A stretch of 23,099 nt of DNA from Gemmatimonadota bacterium (GCA_021604925.1 BQJX01000003.1:1-23099); one strand, 5' to 3'. Counted from the stretch's first letter, positions 1 to 9,545 are shown. Notes: a model not told the origin generated them from the sequence alone. Numbers and translations are program-made.

Positions 1-826
1 AGGGTTCGTCCGTCTTCACATCGATCGTGTCCACGCGGTACTTGCGAAACACGCGCTCCCGCAGGTCGCGAAAGCCGCGGCGCGCGCGTCGGAACACGTC
101 CTGCGTGCCGCGGTTGCGGGAGTCCACCAGTCGCGCCGTCCCGGTTTCCGCGTCCACCAGATGGACCAGGCCCACGGCCGGCAGCTCGTCCTCGGCGGGG
201 TCCGTGATCGTGATGGACACGAGATCATGCCGGCGATTCGCGACGCGCAGTGCGCGCGTGTAGTCCGCGGAGACGAAGTCCGACAGCAGGAACACGACGG
301 CCTTGCGCCGCACGACGCGGGACAGGTACTCCAACGCCAGTCCCACATCGGTCCCGCGCCCCTCCGGCTCGAAGAAGAGCATCTCGCGGATCACGCGCAG
401 GACGTGCTTCTTCCCCTTCTTGGGCGGGATGAACAGCTCGATCTGATCGGTGAAGATGATCGCGCCCACCTTGTCGTTGTTGCGAATCGCGGAGAAGGCC
501 AGCACCGCGGCGATCTCGGCCGCGATCTCCCCCTTCATCCGCTTGACCGAGCCGAAGTCCAGCGAGTGCGACGCGTCGACCAGGAACATGACGGTCTGCT
601 CGCGCTCCTCCGAGAACTTCTTCACGTGTGCGGTCCCCGTGCGCGCGGTCACGTTCCAGTCGATGGAACGGATGTCGTCGCCCGGCTGGTACTCGCGCAC
701 CTCGGCGAACTCCATGCCGCGGCCCTTGAATACGCTGTGGTATTCGCCCGCGAACACGTCGTTCACGAGGGACCGGCTGCGAATCTCGATGGCCTTCACG
801 GCCTCGAGGATTTCCTTGGGGATCAC
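1..826 (-). CDS. DUF58 / vWA-like protein (partial, C-terminus off the left edge)
   Basis: DUF58 proteins are partners of MoxR ATPases and are thought to act in envelope-associated assembly or folding; the exact substrate is unknown. About 275 residues are visible. The family signature around residues 51-62 (DIRSIDWNVTAR) is clear. A vWA-like metal site looks intact: DASHS (D84, S86, S88), a threonine in GRGTD near 159 and the aspartate in LLSDF near 183. The start chosen is GTG at 826, with GGAGG seven bases upstream; no closer ATG fits. It lies 15 bases after the MoxR stop, so the two genes are almost certainly co-transcribed. The reading frame continues past base 1, so the C-terminus is missing. 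The family assignment is firm, the cellular role inferred. Confidence 0.9.
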   Translation of the reverse strand, partial: MIPKEILEAVKAIEIRSRSLVNDVFAGEYHSVFKGRGMEFAEVREYQPGDDIRSIDWNVTARTGTAHVKKFSEEREQTVMFLVDASHSLDFGSVKRMKGEIAAEIAAVLAFSAIRNNDKVGAIIFTDQIELFIPPKKGKKHVLRVIREMLFFEPEGRGTDVGLALEYLSRVVRRKAVVFLLSDFVSADYTRALRVANRRHDLVSITITDPAEDELPAVGLVHLVDAETGTARLVDSRNRGTQDVFRRARRGFRDLRERVFRKYRVDTIDVKTDEP

Positions 827-841
827 CGCGCGGCCTCCGAC

Positions 842-1834
<993 letters not shown>

Positions 1835-2146
1835 GCGGCGATTTCCTCCTGAGCCTGGGAATCCGAGATCTATGCCTGGGAGAAGCAAGTCCCGAGCCGA
1901 AGCCCCGACGGGCCTGGCACTGGAACCTCGCATCCTGAGGCCGGGTTCCGCCCCAATTGCGCCGTCCGGGTCTCCCCAATTGGGGTGGCGGGAAGCGCCC
2001 CCGGAGCTTGGGCACGGATTCTACGCCCACGTGGGTCCGGGCGTCCAGACGACGACGGGCGGCCTGGGCCGAAGGGGATCCTGCGCGGGGCCGGAAGCAC
2101 CCGGGCCGCAGGTGACGATGCTCGATCCGTGCAGTAGGATGCCGCC
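1835..2146. promoter_or_regulatory. Divergent intergenic region with palindromic repeats
   Basis: 312 bases separate the divergent MoxR and flippase genes, and no gene is seen here. It must hold the promoters of both, but I could not pick convincing -35/-10 pairs. The region contains a perfect 12-base palindrome CCCCAATTGGGG at 1974-1985. A second copy of its left part, CCCCAATTG, lies at 1951-1959, 23 bases away start to start. Another 10-base palindrome, CCCACGTGGG, lies at 2026-2035. Such spaced repeats are plausible operator sites, but no regulator is assigned. Confidence 0.4.
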
Positions 2147-3637
2147 GTGTCTATCTACCGCGAAATCATGAAGCACTCCGGGGTGTACGGGCTGGGGCTC
2201 ATTCTGAGTCGGCTCGCCAGCTTTCTGCTGCTCCCGCTGTACACGTCGTATCTGGTGCCCGCGGACTACGGGGTCCTGGCGATCCTGGATCTCACCACCA
2301 CGATCATCAGCCACCTGGCGGCCGGCGGCCTCTACGCGGCCGTGCTCCGGGAGTACCACGACAAGCGCTTCCGGGATCGCCGGCACCTGCTGTGGACGAC
2401 GGGGCTGGTCATGCTGGCCGCGATCTCGCTGCCCCAGCTCGCGCTGGTGGCCGCCTTCCGGGAATCGATTGCGGCGCTCGTGTTCGGGGCAAGCGTGGTG
2501 GACGGTCCGTCGTACCTCCTGCTTGCCCTGGCGGGCCTGCCCGCCCAGCTCTTCATCGCGTTCTCGCAGGCGTACATCCGGGCGCAGAAGCGCTCCACGC
2601 TGTTCATCGGGATCACGATCCCCGCGCTGCTGGTCCGGATCGGGTTGAACGTGTGGCTGATCGCGTTCGAGGGCATGGGGGTCTACGGCTTCCTCTACAG
2701 CTCGCTGATCGCCGGGGCCCTGGAGGCACTCGCCATGTTCCTGGCGCTGTTTGCCGGCCGACCCGCCGGCGTGATCCGCGAGGCCATCCCGCCGATCTGG
2801 CGCTACGGCTGGCCGCTCATGATCACGAGTCTGGCCGCGGTGGCCATGCACCAGATGGACCGGTACCTGCTGCGCTGGCAGCTCGAGGACCTGGGCCCCA
2901 TCGGCGTGTACTCGGTGGCGTACATGCTGGCGCAGGGCGTGAACTCGCTCGTGATCACGCCGTTCAACCAGATCTGGAGCACGGTGATCTACGAGGCGGA
3001 CCAGCTGCCCGAACGGCTGGACATCTTCCGGCGGGTGTTCCGCTACTTCGTGCTGGGAATCTCGCTGGTCCTGCTGGCGCTGGCACTGCTGGCCGAGCCG
3101 ATCGTGCGGATCGTGACCGCCCCCGAGTACGCCGAGGCGGGGCGGGTGCTGCCGCTGCTCTGCCTGGCCATGCTCTTCTTCCCGATGCACACGCTGTTCC
3201 GCCTGCCCGCCGTGCTGCATCGTCGCACGGTCAGCGTGGCGCGAACGTCGCTGGTCGCCGCCCTCTCCAACCTGGCCGCGAACCTCGCGCTGATTCCGTA
3301 CCTGGGGATCTACGGCGCCGCGATCGCCAGCGTGGTGACCTACGCCGTGTACGCGTTCTTCGGGCACTGGACCTACCGGCGGATCGAGAACATCGGCTTC
3401 CCGATTCGCTACGTGCTGATCGCGGCCACCGGAGGCGCGGGGCTGGTCCTGGTGCAGCGGGCCGTCGCGCCGGCGGATGCGCCCCTGGTCCTGCAGATCG
3501 GCTCCGCGCTGGTGCTGTGGCTGGTGGCGTTCGGGCTGGTGCTCGCCGGTCCGGCCCGGGAGCTCTTCCGCGCGGACTCGCCGCTGCGCCGCATCCTGGC
3601 CAACCGCGGCAAGAAGAAGGCCGCAAGGGGCGCCTAG
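2147..3637 (+). CDS. Polysaccharide/oligosaccharide flippase (MATE-like MOP superfamily, Wzx-type)
   Basis: A 496-residue polytopic inner-membrane protein of the MOP superfamily. Such proteins flip lipid-linked oligosaccharides across the inner membrane. The N-terminus (GVYGLGLILSRLASFLLLPLYTSYL, residues 12-36, then VPADYGVLAI) is the classic start of Wzx/polysaccharide biosynthesis exporters. About 12-14 hydrophobic segments follow, and a basic KKK stretch ends the protein. The start is GTG at 2147; no strong ribosome site is seen, and an internal ATG at 2168 is the alternative. Flippases usually sit in glycan clusters, but this one is flanked by MoxR/DUF58 and a protease. A GT-C glycosyltransferase is present 18 kb away. 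The specific substrate cannot be read from the sequence. Confidence 0.88.
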   Translation: MSIYREIMKHSGVYGLGLILSRLASFLLLPLYTSYLVPADYGVLAILDLTTTIISHLAAGGLYAAVLREYHDKRFRDRRHLLWTTGLVMLAAISLPQLALVAAFRESIAALVFGASVVDGPSYLLLALAGLPAQLFIAFSQAYIRAQKRSTLFIGITIPALLVRIGLNVWLIAFEGMGVYGFLYSSLIAGALEALAMFLALFAGRPAGVIREAIPPIWRYGWPLMITSLAAVAMHQMDRYLLRWQLEDLGPIGVYSVAYMLAQGVNSLVITPFNQIWSTVIYEADQLPERLDIFRRVFRYFVLGISLVLLALALLAEPIVRIVTAPEYAEAGRVLPLLCLAMLFFPMHTLFRLPAVLHRRTVSVARTSLVAALSNLAANLALIPYLGIYGAAIASVVTYAVYAFFGHWTYRRIENIGFPIRYVLIAATGGAGLVLVQRAVAPADAPLVLQIGSALVLWLVAFGLVLAGPARELFRADSPLRRILANRGKKKAARGA

Positions 3638-3650
3638 CCCGAAAAGGAAA

Positions 3651-3680
3651 CGGCGGGCCGCCCCCTGGGACGACCCGCCG
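3651..3680. terminator. Possible bidirectional terminator hairpin
   Basis: CGGCGGG (3651-3657) pairs with CCCGCCG (3674-3680) between the convergent flippase and S41 protease genes. There is no clear T-run on either side, so termination is suggested by position more than by sequence. Confidence 0.3.
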
Positions 3681-3724
3681 CGGTCTGACAAGGCACGGGA
3701 TCGGCAGCGCGCCGAGGGCCGCGC

Positions 3725-5428
3725 CTACCGGAAGGCGTTGTCCACGGCCGCAATCGCTTCCTTGCTGGCCAGGATCGAACGGTAGCGCTCCGGGTCCAGC
3801 AGGAGGTCCACCGCGGCCTGCGCCTGACTGTCGGTGCGCAGGCTCACCTCGTAGGAACCGGCGTCGCCGTAGAGCTTGCGCATGATCTCGCGCTCCAGTG
3901 CGAACTCGATGTAGTCGCGGTTCTTCGCGAAGTCCTTGGCCTTCTCCGCCTCCAGACGCTCGGCGAGCAGCGCCATCGTTTCCAGCGTGCTCTCATCGAA
4001 CGTCTCCTCTTCGGCCAACTTCTCGAGGCGGTCCAGCTCCCGCTGCGCCACCGTCTCGTAGTCGAACTCCTTGTCGGCGAGGAACGCCCCGAACTCCGCG
4101 ATTACCGCGTCGTCCGCGCGCCAGCTCCGGTCGATCTCCGGATGCGCCGTGGTGTAGTTCACCGAGAACTTGAAGACGTAGTTTCCGTTCAGCAGTTCCA
4201 GGCCGTAGCGGGTGATGGGATCCCCATCGACCTCGATGTCCGGCTTGATCCCGCCGATCACGACGCGGGCCTTCGCCTCGTCCTCCGTCTCGCCTTCCAG
4301 CAACGGTTCCACCGGAGCCTCGTCCAGCTCCAGGGCCAGGTCGCCCGCCTCGTCGTCCGCGAACGGCTTCTGGATGCAACGACCCGCCGGCGTGTACCAC
4401 TTGGCCGTGGTGAGCTTGAGACTCACGTCGGCGTCGAGCGGGATCAGCGTTTGCACGAGACCCTTGCCGTACGTGAGTTCGCCCAGGATCACGCAGCGGC
4501 CGTCATCCTGCAGCGCGCCCGACACGATCTCCGCGGCACTCGCCGTGGACCGGTTCACCAGGATCGCCACCGGGATGTCCTTGGGCACGAGCGCGTGCTC
4601 TGCCGCGTAGTACTCCTGTCGGTCCGAATCGCGGCGACCCTGCGTGTACGAGATCAGCTTGCCGCGGTCCAGGAACTTGTCCGAGACGGACACGGCCTGC
4701 GTGAGCAAGCCGCCGTGGTTGGAACGCAGGTCGAAGACGATGCCCTTGGCGCCCTCATCCAGCAGCGACTTCAGCGCCCGCTCCACCTCGGCGCCCGACT
4801 CCTCGCTGAAGCGCGAGAGACGCAGGTAGCCGATGTCGTCGCGAATGATGCCCGCGTACGGCACCGACTTCAGCTCGATGACATCCCGCTCGATCACGAT
4901 ATCGAACGGCGCCACTTCGCCCTTGCGCGCGATGGTGATGTTGACGTGGGTGCCCTTGCGACCCCGCAGGATCTTGGCGGCCTCGGCCGTGGTGAGACCC
5001 TTGGTCGTCTCGCCTTCGATCTTGATGATGCGATCACCGGCCTGGATGCCGAGGTCGTAGGCGGGACCGCCCTCGATGGGAGAGACCACGGTGAGCCACT
5101 CGTCCTGGACGTCGATGGAGATTCCCACCCCGCCGTAGCGACCCTGCGTCTCCAGCATCAGGTCTTCGTACTGCTTCTTTTCGAGGAAGGCCGAGTGGGG
5201 ATCCAGGGACGACATCATGCCGCGTACGGACGCGTTGATGAGCTCCTTGGAGTCCGCCTCGTCCACGTACTTCTCGTAGACCTCGTTGAAGATCCGCGTG
5301 TACGACCTCATGTTCTGGTACAGGTTGCTGTCCTTCGAGGCCGACGTGGCCGACGCGCCACCCACTACCACCAGCCCCACCAGGGCGAGCAGCAGATACC
5401 TGCGGGCGGGCTTCTTGATCAATGCCAT
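3725..5428 (-). CDS. S41 family C-terminal processing peptidase (CtpA/Prc-like)
   Basis: A periplasmic or membrane-anchored serine protease that trims or degrades envelope proteins from their C-termini. It is 567 residues. A hydrophobic segment at about 10-30 is a signal peptide or anchor. A PDZ domain spans roughly 95-175 (GGVGISID...GGPAYDLGIQAGDRIIKI). The S41 catalytic domain follows, with nucleophile S297 in STASAAE and general base K322 in TYGKG. Their 25-residue separation is the same as in the family. The substrate-cradle motif normally read as DLRxNPGG is DLRSNHGG here (233-240), a Pro-to-His change. A long C-terminal extension of about 200 residues is rich in charged residues. The ATG at 5428 has AAAGGA about nine bases upstream. 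Two secreted HEAT-repeat genes lie upstream on the same strand. Confidence 0.93.
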   Translation of the reverse strand: MALIKKPARRYLLLALVGLVVVGGASATSASKDSNLYQNMRSYTRIFNEVYEKYVDEADSKELINASVRGMMSSLDPHSAFLEKKQYEDLMLETQGRYGGVGISIDVQDEWLTVVSPIEGGPAYDLGIQAGDRIIKIEGETTKGLTTAEAAKILRGRKGTHVNITIARKGEVAPFDIVIERDVIELKSVPYAGIIRDDIGYLRLSRFSEESGAEVERALKSLLDEGAKGIVFDLRSNHGGLLTQAVSVSDKFLDRGKLISYTQGRRDSDRQEYYAAEHALVPKDIPVAILVNRSTASAAEIVSGALQDDGRCVILGELTYGKGLVQTLIPLDADVSLKLTTAKWYTPAGRCIQKPFADDEAGDLALELDEAPVEPLLEGETEDEAKARVVIGGIKPDIEVDGDPITRYGLELLNGNYVFKFSVNYTTAHPEIDRSWRADDAVIAEFGAFLADKEFDYETVAQRELDRLEKLAEEETFDESTLETMALLAERLEAEKAKDFAKNRDYIEFALEREIMRKLYGDAGSYEVSLRTDSQAQAAVDLLLDPERYRSILASKEAIAAVDNAFR

Positions 5429-5526
5429 GGGCGCGGGTCCTTTCTTCCGCGAGGATCGAAGCGCTTTCGAGAGTGAGGAGTCCTACCTCGGGATCGGCCT
5501 CGGGGGTCCACTGCCTTGAACCCTGA

Positions 5527-5535
5527 ATCATAGCA
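5527..5535 (-). promoter_or_regulatory. Predicted extended -10 promoter for the S41 protease gene
   Basis: Read on the minus strand, TGC-TATGAT forms an extended -10 element (TGn plus 5/6 match to TATAAT). No good -35 is visible, which is typical of extended -10 promoters. It would start transcription near 5520 and give a leader of roughly 90 bases. The protease could then be expressed separately from the HEAT genes 255 bases upstream. Confidence 0.42.
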
Positions 5536-5683
5536 AAAGTGCCCGCGGCGATTCGCGGAGCTGCAATCGGCACCCAACCCGTACGAAATCATGGACTTGG
5601 GTCGTTCAGGGGTCGGGAAAAGATCTGGGGGGGCCGTGAACCGACGGATCCCTGGGGCGAGCGGTACCGCCGCCGGGACGACC

Positions 5684-6328
5684 CTAGCTCTTGTCCTTGC
5701 GGGAGCGCATCTTCTCGGCGTGCGCGATGTTCTCCAGCGCTTCCTTCGCGAAGAAGCTCACCAGCTCCGACGAACTCCGCGCCGCCTCTTCCAGCACCGG
5801 ACGGCTGTCCGAGTCCCCGAACCAGCCCAGCGCGAACGCCGCGTCCATCTGGACCAGCTCATCCCCGCCCTTCAGTGCCGCGACCAGGTGGGGCAGGGCG
5901 CGGCGGCCGGCCTCCTCCAGCACGGGCGTATCCTGCGAGCGCGCAATGGCACGACACGCCATGGCGCGCGTGGACGGCTCCGGGTCGTTCTTCAGCAGCT
6001 CGATGACGGGATCGATCCACCGCTCGTCGTCGATGTAGCTGACCGTGTGCATGGCGTACTCGCGGACCTTCACGCGACTGTCCCCCATCAGCTCCACGAG
6101 CGCGGGCACGCTCTCGCTGCCGATGATGCGCAGCTCGAAGAACATGCGATTCCGCATGGGGTCGTTCTCTTCCTCGATCGCGGTCACCATGGTCTCGATG
6201 GACGTCCGGATCTTCTCCTGGGTGTCGTCCTGGGCCTGCGCTGACGGCGCGGCGCCCCCCAGAAGTGCCACTGCCCACAAGGCCACCCAGCCGCTGCGGG
6301 CGACTCGTCTCAGGTTGGATCCCGTCAT
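5684..6328 (-). CDS. Secreted HEAT-repeat protein (first of a pair)
   Basis: A 214-residue exported protein. The signal peptide (Arg-rich start, hydrophobic core at about 13-27, cleavage near AQA 30-32) is followed by tandem HEAT/PBS-lyase-like helical repeats. These have recurring patterns such as VPALVELMGDSRVKVREYA and LPHLVAALKGGDELVQMDA (each ALxxLLxDxxxxVRxxA-like). HEAT solenoids are protein-interaction scaffolds; no catalytic residues are evident. The ATG at 6328 is preferred because GGAG lies nine bases upstream. The ATG at 6343 would add five residues and has its ribosome site directly abutting it. It follows the longer HEAT gene by 42 bases, so an operon is likely. The C-terminus is basic (RSRKDKS). 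The partner is unknown; location suggests the S41 protease or an envelope complex. Confidence 0.82.
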   Translation of the reverse strand: MTGSNLRRVARSGWVALWAVALLGGAAPSAQAQDDTQEKIRTSIETMVTAIEEENDPMRNRMFFELRIIGSESVPALVELMGDSRVKVREYAMHTVSYIDDERWIDPVIELLKNDPEPSTRAMACRAIARSQDTPVLEEAGRRALPHLVAALKGGDELVQMDAAFALGWFGDSDSRPVLEEAARSSSELVSFFAKEALENIAHAEKMRSRKDKS

Positions 6329-6370
6329 TACGCTGATCTCCATCTCCGCAGGTGAAACGGCCCTCCCCGG

Positions 6371-7159
6371 TCAGTCCGGGGCGAATTCCGCAACCGTCTG
6401 GCGAACGTACCACGAAGGGTCGCTCGCGCCACTCTGATACGCTTCTCGGACGCCCGGCTCGGACGCGTGAGTCGCCAGTTCCCGGAACGCAGTATCCCGG
6501 ACGAGCCACGATTCGTCGCGGGTGCGGGGCAGCAACAGCGAGGCCACCGATCCCTCCCGCGACTCAGCCACGCCCTCGGCCGCCAGACATCGGATGGCCG
6601 GGTCCGGATCTTCCAGGCTTGCGCGGACAAGATCGTACCCCGGATCCGCTCCCGAGAGAAACAGCGAGATTGCCGCGTGGGTGCGCTCGAACGGATCCGC
6701 CCCCCGGCTCACGCGCAGCAGCAGCTCCCGGGCCCCCGGGTCTCGCAGCCTCCCCAGCGCCTGGACCAGGAGGATCCGGTGGTAGCGGGCCGCCATGTCG
6801 TCGGGGCCGGCGTGGTCCAGCGACTCCGCCAGCAGCCCCCGCAGGGGCGCCGCGGCGCGCGGATCCCCCAGCTCTCCCAGGCCCCGGATCGCCCCGGCCC
6901 GCACGTCGCGGCGGTCGTCCTCCAGGAGGCCCAGCAGTGCCGGGACCGCCGGCGGGCCCACCGCCACGATCTCCGCCACGGCGGCGTCCGACACGAGAAT
7001 GTCCTCGGACTGGAGCCTCGCCAGGGCCTCTGAAAGGGGATCCGCGGCTGCCCCTGGCGGCCCGAACCCGGCCAGAAAGGCGAGCAAGAGGGCCCCCATG
7101 GCCTCCCGGCGGAACGGCCGGCCGCGAAAAAAGCGGCCTAATGTGTTGCGTAACAACAT
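6371..7159 (-). CDS. Secreted HEAT-repeat protein (second of a pair)
   Basis: A 262-residue exported protein with HEAT repeats throughout. Examples are VPALLGLLEDDRRDVRAGA, AAPLRGLLAE and YDLVRASLEDPDPAIRCLA, ending with a SDPSWYVRQTVAEFAPD repeat. The N-terminus has a long arginine-rich region (1-19), then a hydrophobic core (21-32) and likely cleavage after AAA near residue 39. The ATG at 7159 has GGAG ten bases upstream; M21 is a possible alternative start. It is probably co-transcribed with the shorter HEAT gene 42 bases downstream, and the two look like diverged paralogs. Role: interaction scaffold, not an enzyme, as far as the sequence shows. Confidence 0.82.
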   Translation of the reverse strand: MLLRNTLGRFFRGRPFRREAMGALLLAFLAGFGPPGAAADPLSEALARLQSEDILVSDAAVAEIVAVGPPAVPALLGLLEDDRRDVRAGAIRGLGELGDPRAAAPLRGLLAESLDHAGPDDMAARYHRILLVQALGRLRDPGARELLLRVSRGADPFERTHAAISLFLSGADPGYDLVRASLEDPDPAIRCLAAEGVAESREGSVASLLLPRTRDESWLVRDTAFRELATHASEPGVREAYQSGASDPSWYVRQTVAEFAPD

Positions 7160-7189
7160 CTTCGAGCGTCTCCAGGTGAGCGGATCCCC

Positions 7190-7218
7190 AAGCTAGCAGC
7201 CGATCCGGGGACGGTCAA
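7190..7218 (-). promoter_or_regulatory. Predicted sigma-70-type promoter for the HEAT-repeat operon
   Basis: On the minus strand, TTGACC (7218-7213) is followed after exactly 17 bases by TAGCTT (7195-7190). The -10 is preceded by TGC, an extended -10 feature. Transcription would begin near 7183, leaving a short leader of about 24 bases before the ATG at 7159. Confidence 0.5.
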
Positions 7219-7472
7219 GGCGGCCTGGGGGCGCCCAATGCGGTCCCGAACGGGATCCACCTGTCAAGATCTTCTCTGGAGGCCAATTATCTACAGATAG
7301 ACAGACTTGCGCTCGGATGATATTCAAGCGGGGATTTCCGGCTCTCTTGGACGAGGGGGCCTCCCGGGCATTCTGCCCACCGCGTCGTTGTGATGTGGGG
7401 ATGTGGATCAAACCCCCTGAGGAATTGCAGAAGTCCTCTGCGATTTTCCCTGGGATCTCTTGGAGGGTAGCA
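7219..7472. other. Intergenic leader upstream of the barrel gene
   Basis: This stretch separates the HEAT operon promoter from the barrel gene start at 7473, and no gene is supported. An open frame continues upstream of 7473 from about 7317. It lacks a ribosome site, and its added residues would precede an otherwise perfect signal peptide, so it is treated as untranslated leader. A small inverted repeat, TATCT-AC-AGATA, lies at 7288-7299. A second TTGACA-like hexamer on the minus strand (7262-7267) has no matching -10. Confidence 0.35.
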
Positions 7473-9524
7473 ATGCGAACGAAGTGGTTCAGCCCGGTGT
7501 TGGTGGTGCTGGCAGCGGTTGCGCTGTCCGGCCCCGCGACGGCGCAGACCATCGCGTATACGAACTTCCTGCAGTTCGATCTGCAGTCCTACCGCAGCCA
7601 GGCGACTGGCGGCATGTTCGACGATGACATCGAGAACGTGGCCGACGCGGCCAAGTTGATGAACATCGAGGGAAACCGGCTCTTCACGAGCTTCTCCAAC
7701 CTGGCCGACCCCGCCGGGTTCGGGGACAACATCCTGAGCTACAGCGTGGATCACGTGGGGGTTCCCACGGCCACGGACCATTTCGACACGGGTAGCTACC
7801 TGCTGGGTTGGATCGGAAAGTACGATCCGGACTCCGAATACAACTTCTCGGTGTTCTACCAGCGGAACTCGGCTCGTGGCATGTTCGAGGACCTGGACGG
7901 CGGCGGCCTGTTGGACGCCGAGGCCAACGGCTCGTTCACGACCACGACCACCACGTCCGCGGCGCCGTACGACGTCACCAGCATCTCCACGTCGACCTTC
8001 GACCTCATGCGCTACTCCACCCGGTCGGCGACGGACTTCGACCTGGGTGCGGCCAAGGACATGAGCGAAGACATGTCGGTGGGTGCCCGGTTGTTCTTCG
8101 AGAAGGATCAGCTGGACTTCTTCTCGTCCGGAACCGTCGGCTCGAACTTCATGACCGACCACGACGCGGATCCGGCCACGGCGCTGCGTGAGACCTCCCG
8201 CAGCCGTACGGAGTACATCGGCAACGGCGAGGACGCCTACCAGTTCCGCACCATGGGCGTGAGCCTGAACACGGACTACCACTCCTGGGACAACCAGAGC
8301 GTGGGCATCCGCGTGGACATCTTCGGTCGCAAGGAGACGAATCCGGGCTTGCTGTCCGCGACCCCGTCGACCTTCGGCCTGGAGGCCCCGTGGCTCGAGG
8401 GCGTGCGGGTGAACCTGGGTACGGACACGAGCTACGGCTTCCTGTACCAGGACACCGGCACCACCGGCGTGGGTGCCAGCCCGCTGCTCGCCGACCAGAT
8501 GAACACCACGACCAGCACGTTCAACTACAACAACATCAGCTTCGACAAGGCGGCGGCCCGCGGCGGGATCGCCACCGAGTCGATCGATGACGAGCGTTCG
8601 GGCCTCGGCTTCGACGTGAAGGGCGAGTACAACCGCGAGTGGGCCGGCGGCGAGATCAACAGCTGGGCCGGCTTCGGGACCGTCTCGCAGGACATCGCGT
8701 CCACGCAGGTCATGGTGGACCGGTACGAGCAGCATCGCTGGTGGAACAACGGCACGTCGGACCTCGACGCCGTCCTCATGCGCGCGACCACGAACACGAT
8801 CACCCGCGACGGTGACGCCAAGTGGACCACGCTGGAGGCGGGCGGTCGCTGGAACCGTGACCTCAATCAGCACGTGAGCCTCGGACTCGGTGGTGTCGTG
8901 ACCCGCTCCACGGGCAAGGACGACTACCGCGCCGTGACCCAGGCCAACTTCGACGAGAGTCGGGACGATGGGGACCCGGGCGCGAACGTCCTGTTCGGCG
9001 TCAACCCGAACCCGGACTACAACGAAGGCACGATCACGCGTCGTCGGACGGACACGAACGATGTGACGGACGAGACCAAGGTCACGTCGCTTCGCTTCCC
9101 GGTCGGTGCGCAGTTCCACTTCCGGGATCGCTGGACGTTCAACATGGGTGCCCAGCACATCCAGTCCAACGTGACCCGCGAGATGGTGGTCGCCCAGCCG
9201 GCCGGCCTGAACGGGATCACGGAGACGACCACGGTGGATGCCACCGGCACCTCCACGGTGAGCCGGAGCACGTCCGAGTTCACGGGCAGCACGACCGTGA
9301 CCCACAAGGACCGTACGAACCGCACGACCTACTGGTACGGCGTGTCGGTGGACATCACCGATGCGGTCCAGCTGGACGTGAACGGCTTCCTGGACACGAA
9401 CAGTGGTGACCACACCACGGACGACGCGGGTCGCCCCACCGGTGAGCTGACCGGCGGCGGAACGTTCGGCGACATCGCGTTCTGGCGGAATCTGGCGGTC
9501 TCCCTCAAGTTCATCTTCTGGTAG
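7473..9524 (+). CDS. Putative outer-membrane beta-barrel protein, unrecognised family
   Basis: A 683-residue exported protein. The signal peptide (residues 1 to about 24: MRTKWF start, Val/Ala-rich core, PATA end) follows a GGAGGG site five bases before the ATG. The mature part has many short amphipathic beta-type stretches (alternating hydrophobic/polar residues, abundant aromatic residues and Gly) and no Cys. It is rich in Asp, Thr and Asn, with a six-threonine run near residue 155. The last strand, LAVSLKFIFW, ends in an aromatic residue as required for the beta-signal recognised by BAM. This suggests a large porin- or transporter-like barrel with long extracellular loops. I do not recognise the family, and no TonB box or plug domain is evident. 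It appears to be monocistronic, since a strong terminator follows directly. Confidence 0.72.
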   Translation: MRTKWFSPVLVVLAAVALSGPATAQTIAYTNFLQFDLQSYRSQATGGMFDDDIENVADAAKLMNIEGNRLFTSFSNLADPAGFGDNILSYSVDHVGVPTATDHFDTGSYLLGWIGKYDPDSEYNFSVFYQRNSARGMFEDLDGGGLLDAEANGSFTTTTTTSAAPYDVTSISTSTFDLMRYSTRSATDFDLGAAKDMSEDMSVGARLFFEKDQLDFFSSGTVGSNFMTDHDADPATALRETSRSRTEYIGNGEDAYQFRTMGVSLNTDYHSWDNQSVGIRVDIFGRKETNPGLLSATPSTFGLEAPWLEGVRVNLGTDTSYGFLYQDTGTTGVGASPLLADQMNTTTSTFNYNNISFDKAAARGGIATESIDDERSGLGFDVKGEYNREWAGGEINSWAGFGTVSQDIASTQVMVDRYEQHRWWNNGTSDLDAVLMRATTNTITRDGDAKWTTLEAGGRWNRDLNQHVSLGLGGVVTRSTGKDDYRAVTQANFDESRDDGDPGANVLFGVNPNPDYNEGTITRRRTDTNDVTDETKVTSLRFPVGAQFHFRDRWTFNMGAQHIQSNVTREMVVAQPAGLNGITETTTVDATGTSTVSRSTSEFTGSTTVTHKDRTNRTTYWYGVSVDITDAVQLDVNGFLDTNSGDHTTDDAGRPTGELTGGGTFGDIAFWRNLAVSLKFIFW

Positions 9525-9545
9525 ACCTCCGGCCTGTTGGATCTC

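Noticed and set aside
2026..2035. CCCACGTGGG palindrome as an operator
   Set aside because: Single copy in a GC-rich region and no second site; kept only as a note in the intergenic entry.
2021..3691. A 556-codon minus-strand open frame
   Set aside because: Antisense to the flippase; composition is Arg/Gln/His-rich and typical of a shadow frame.
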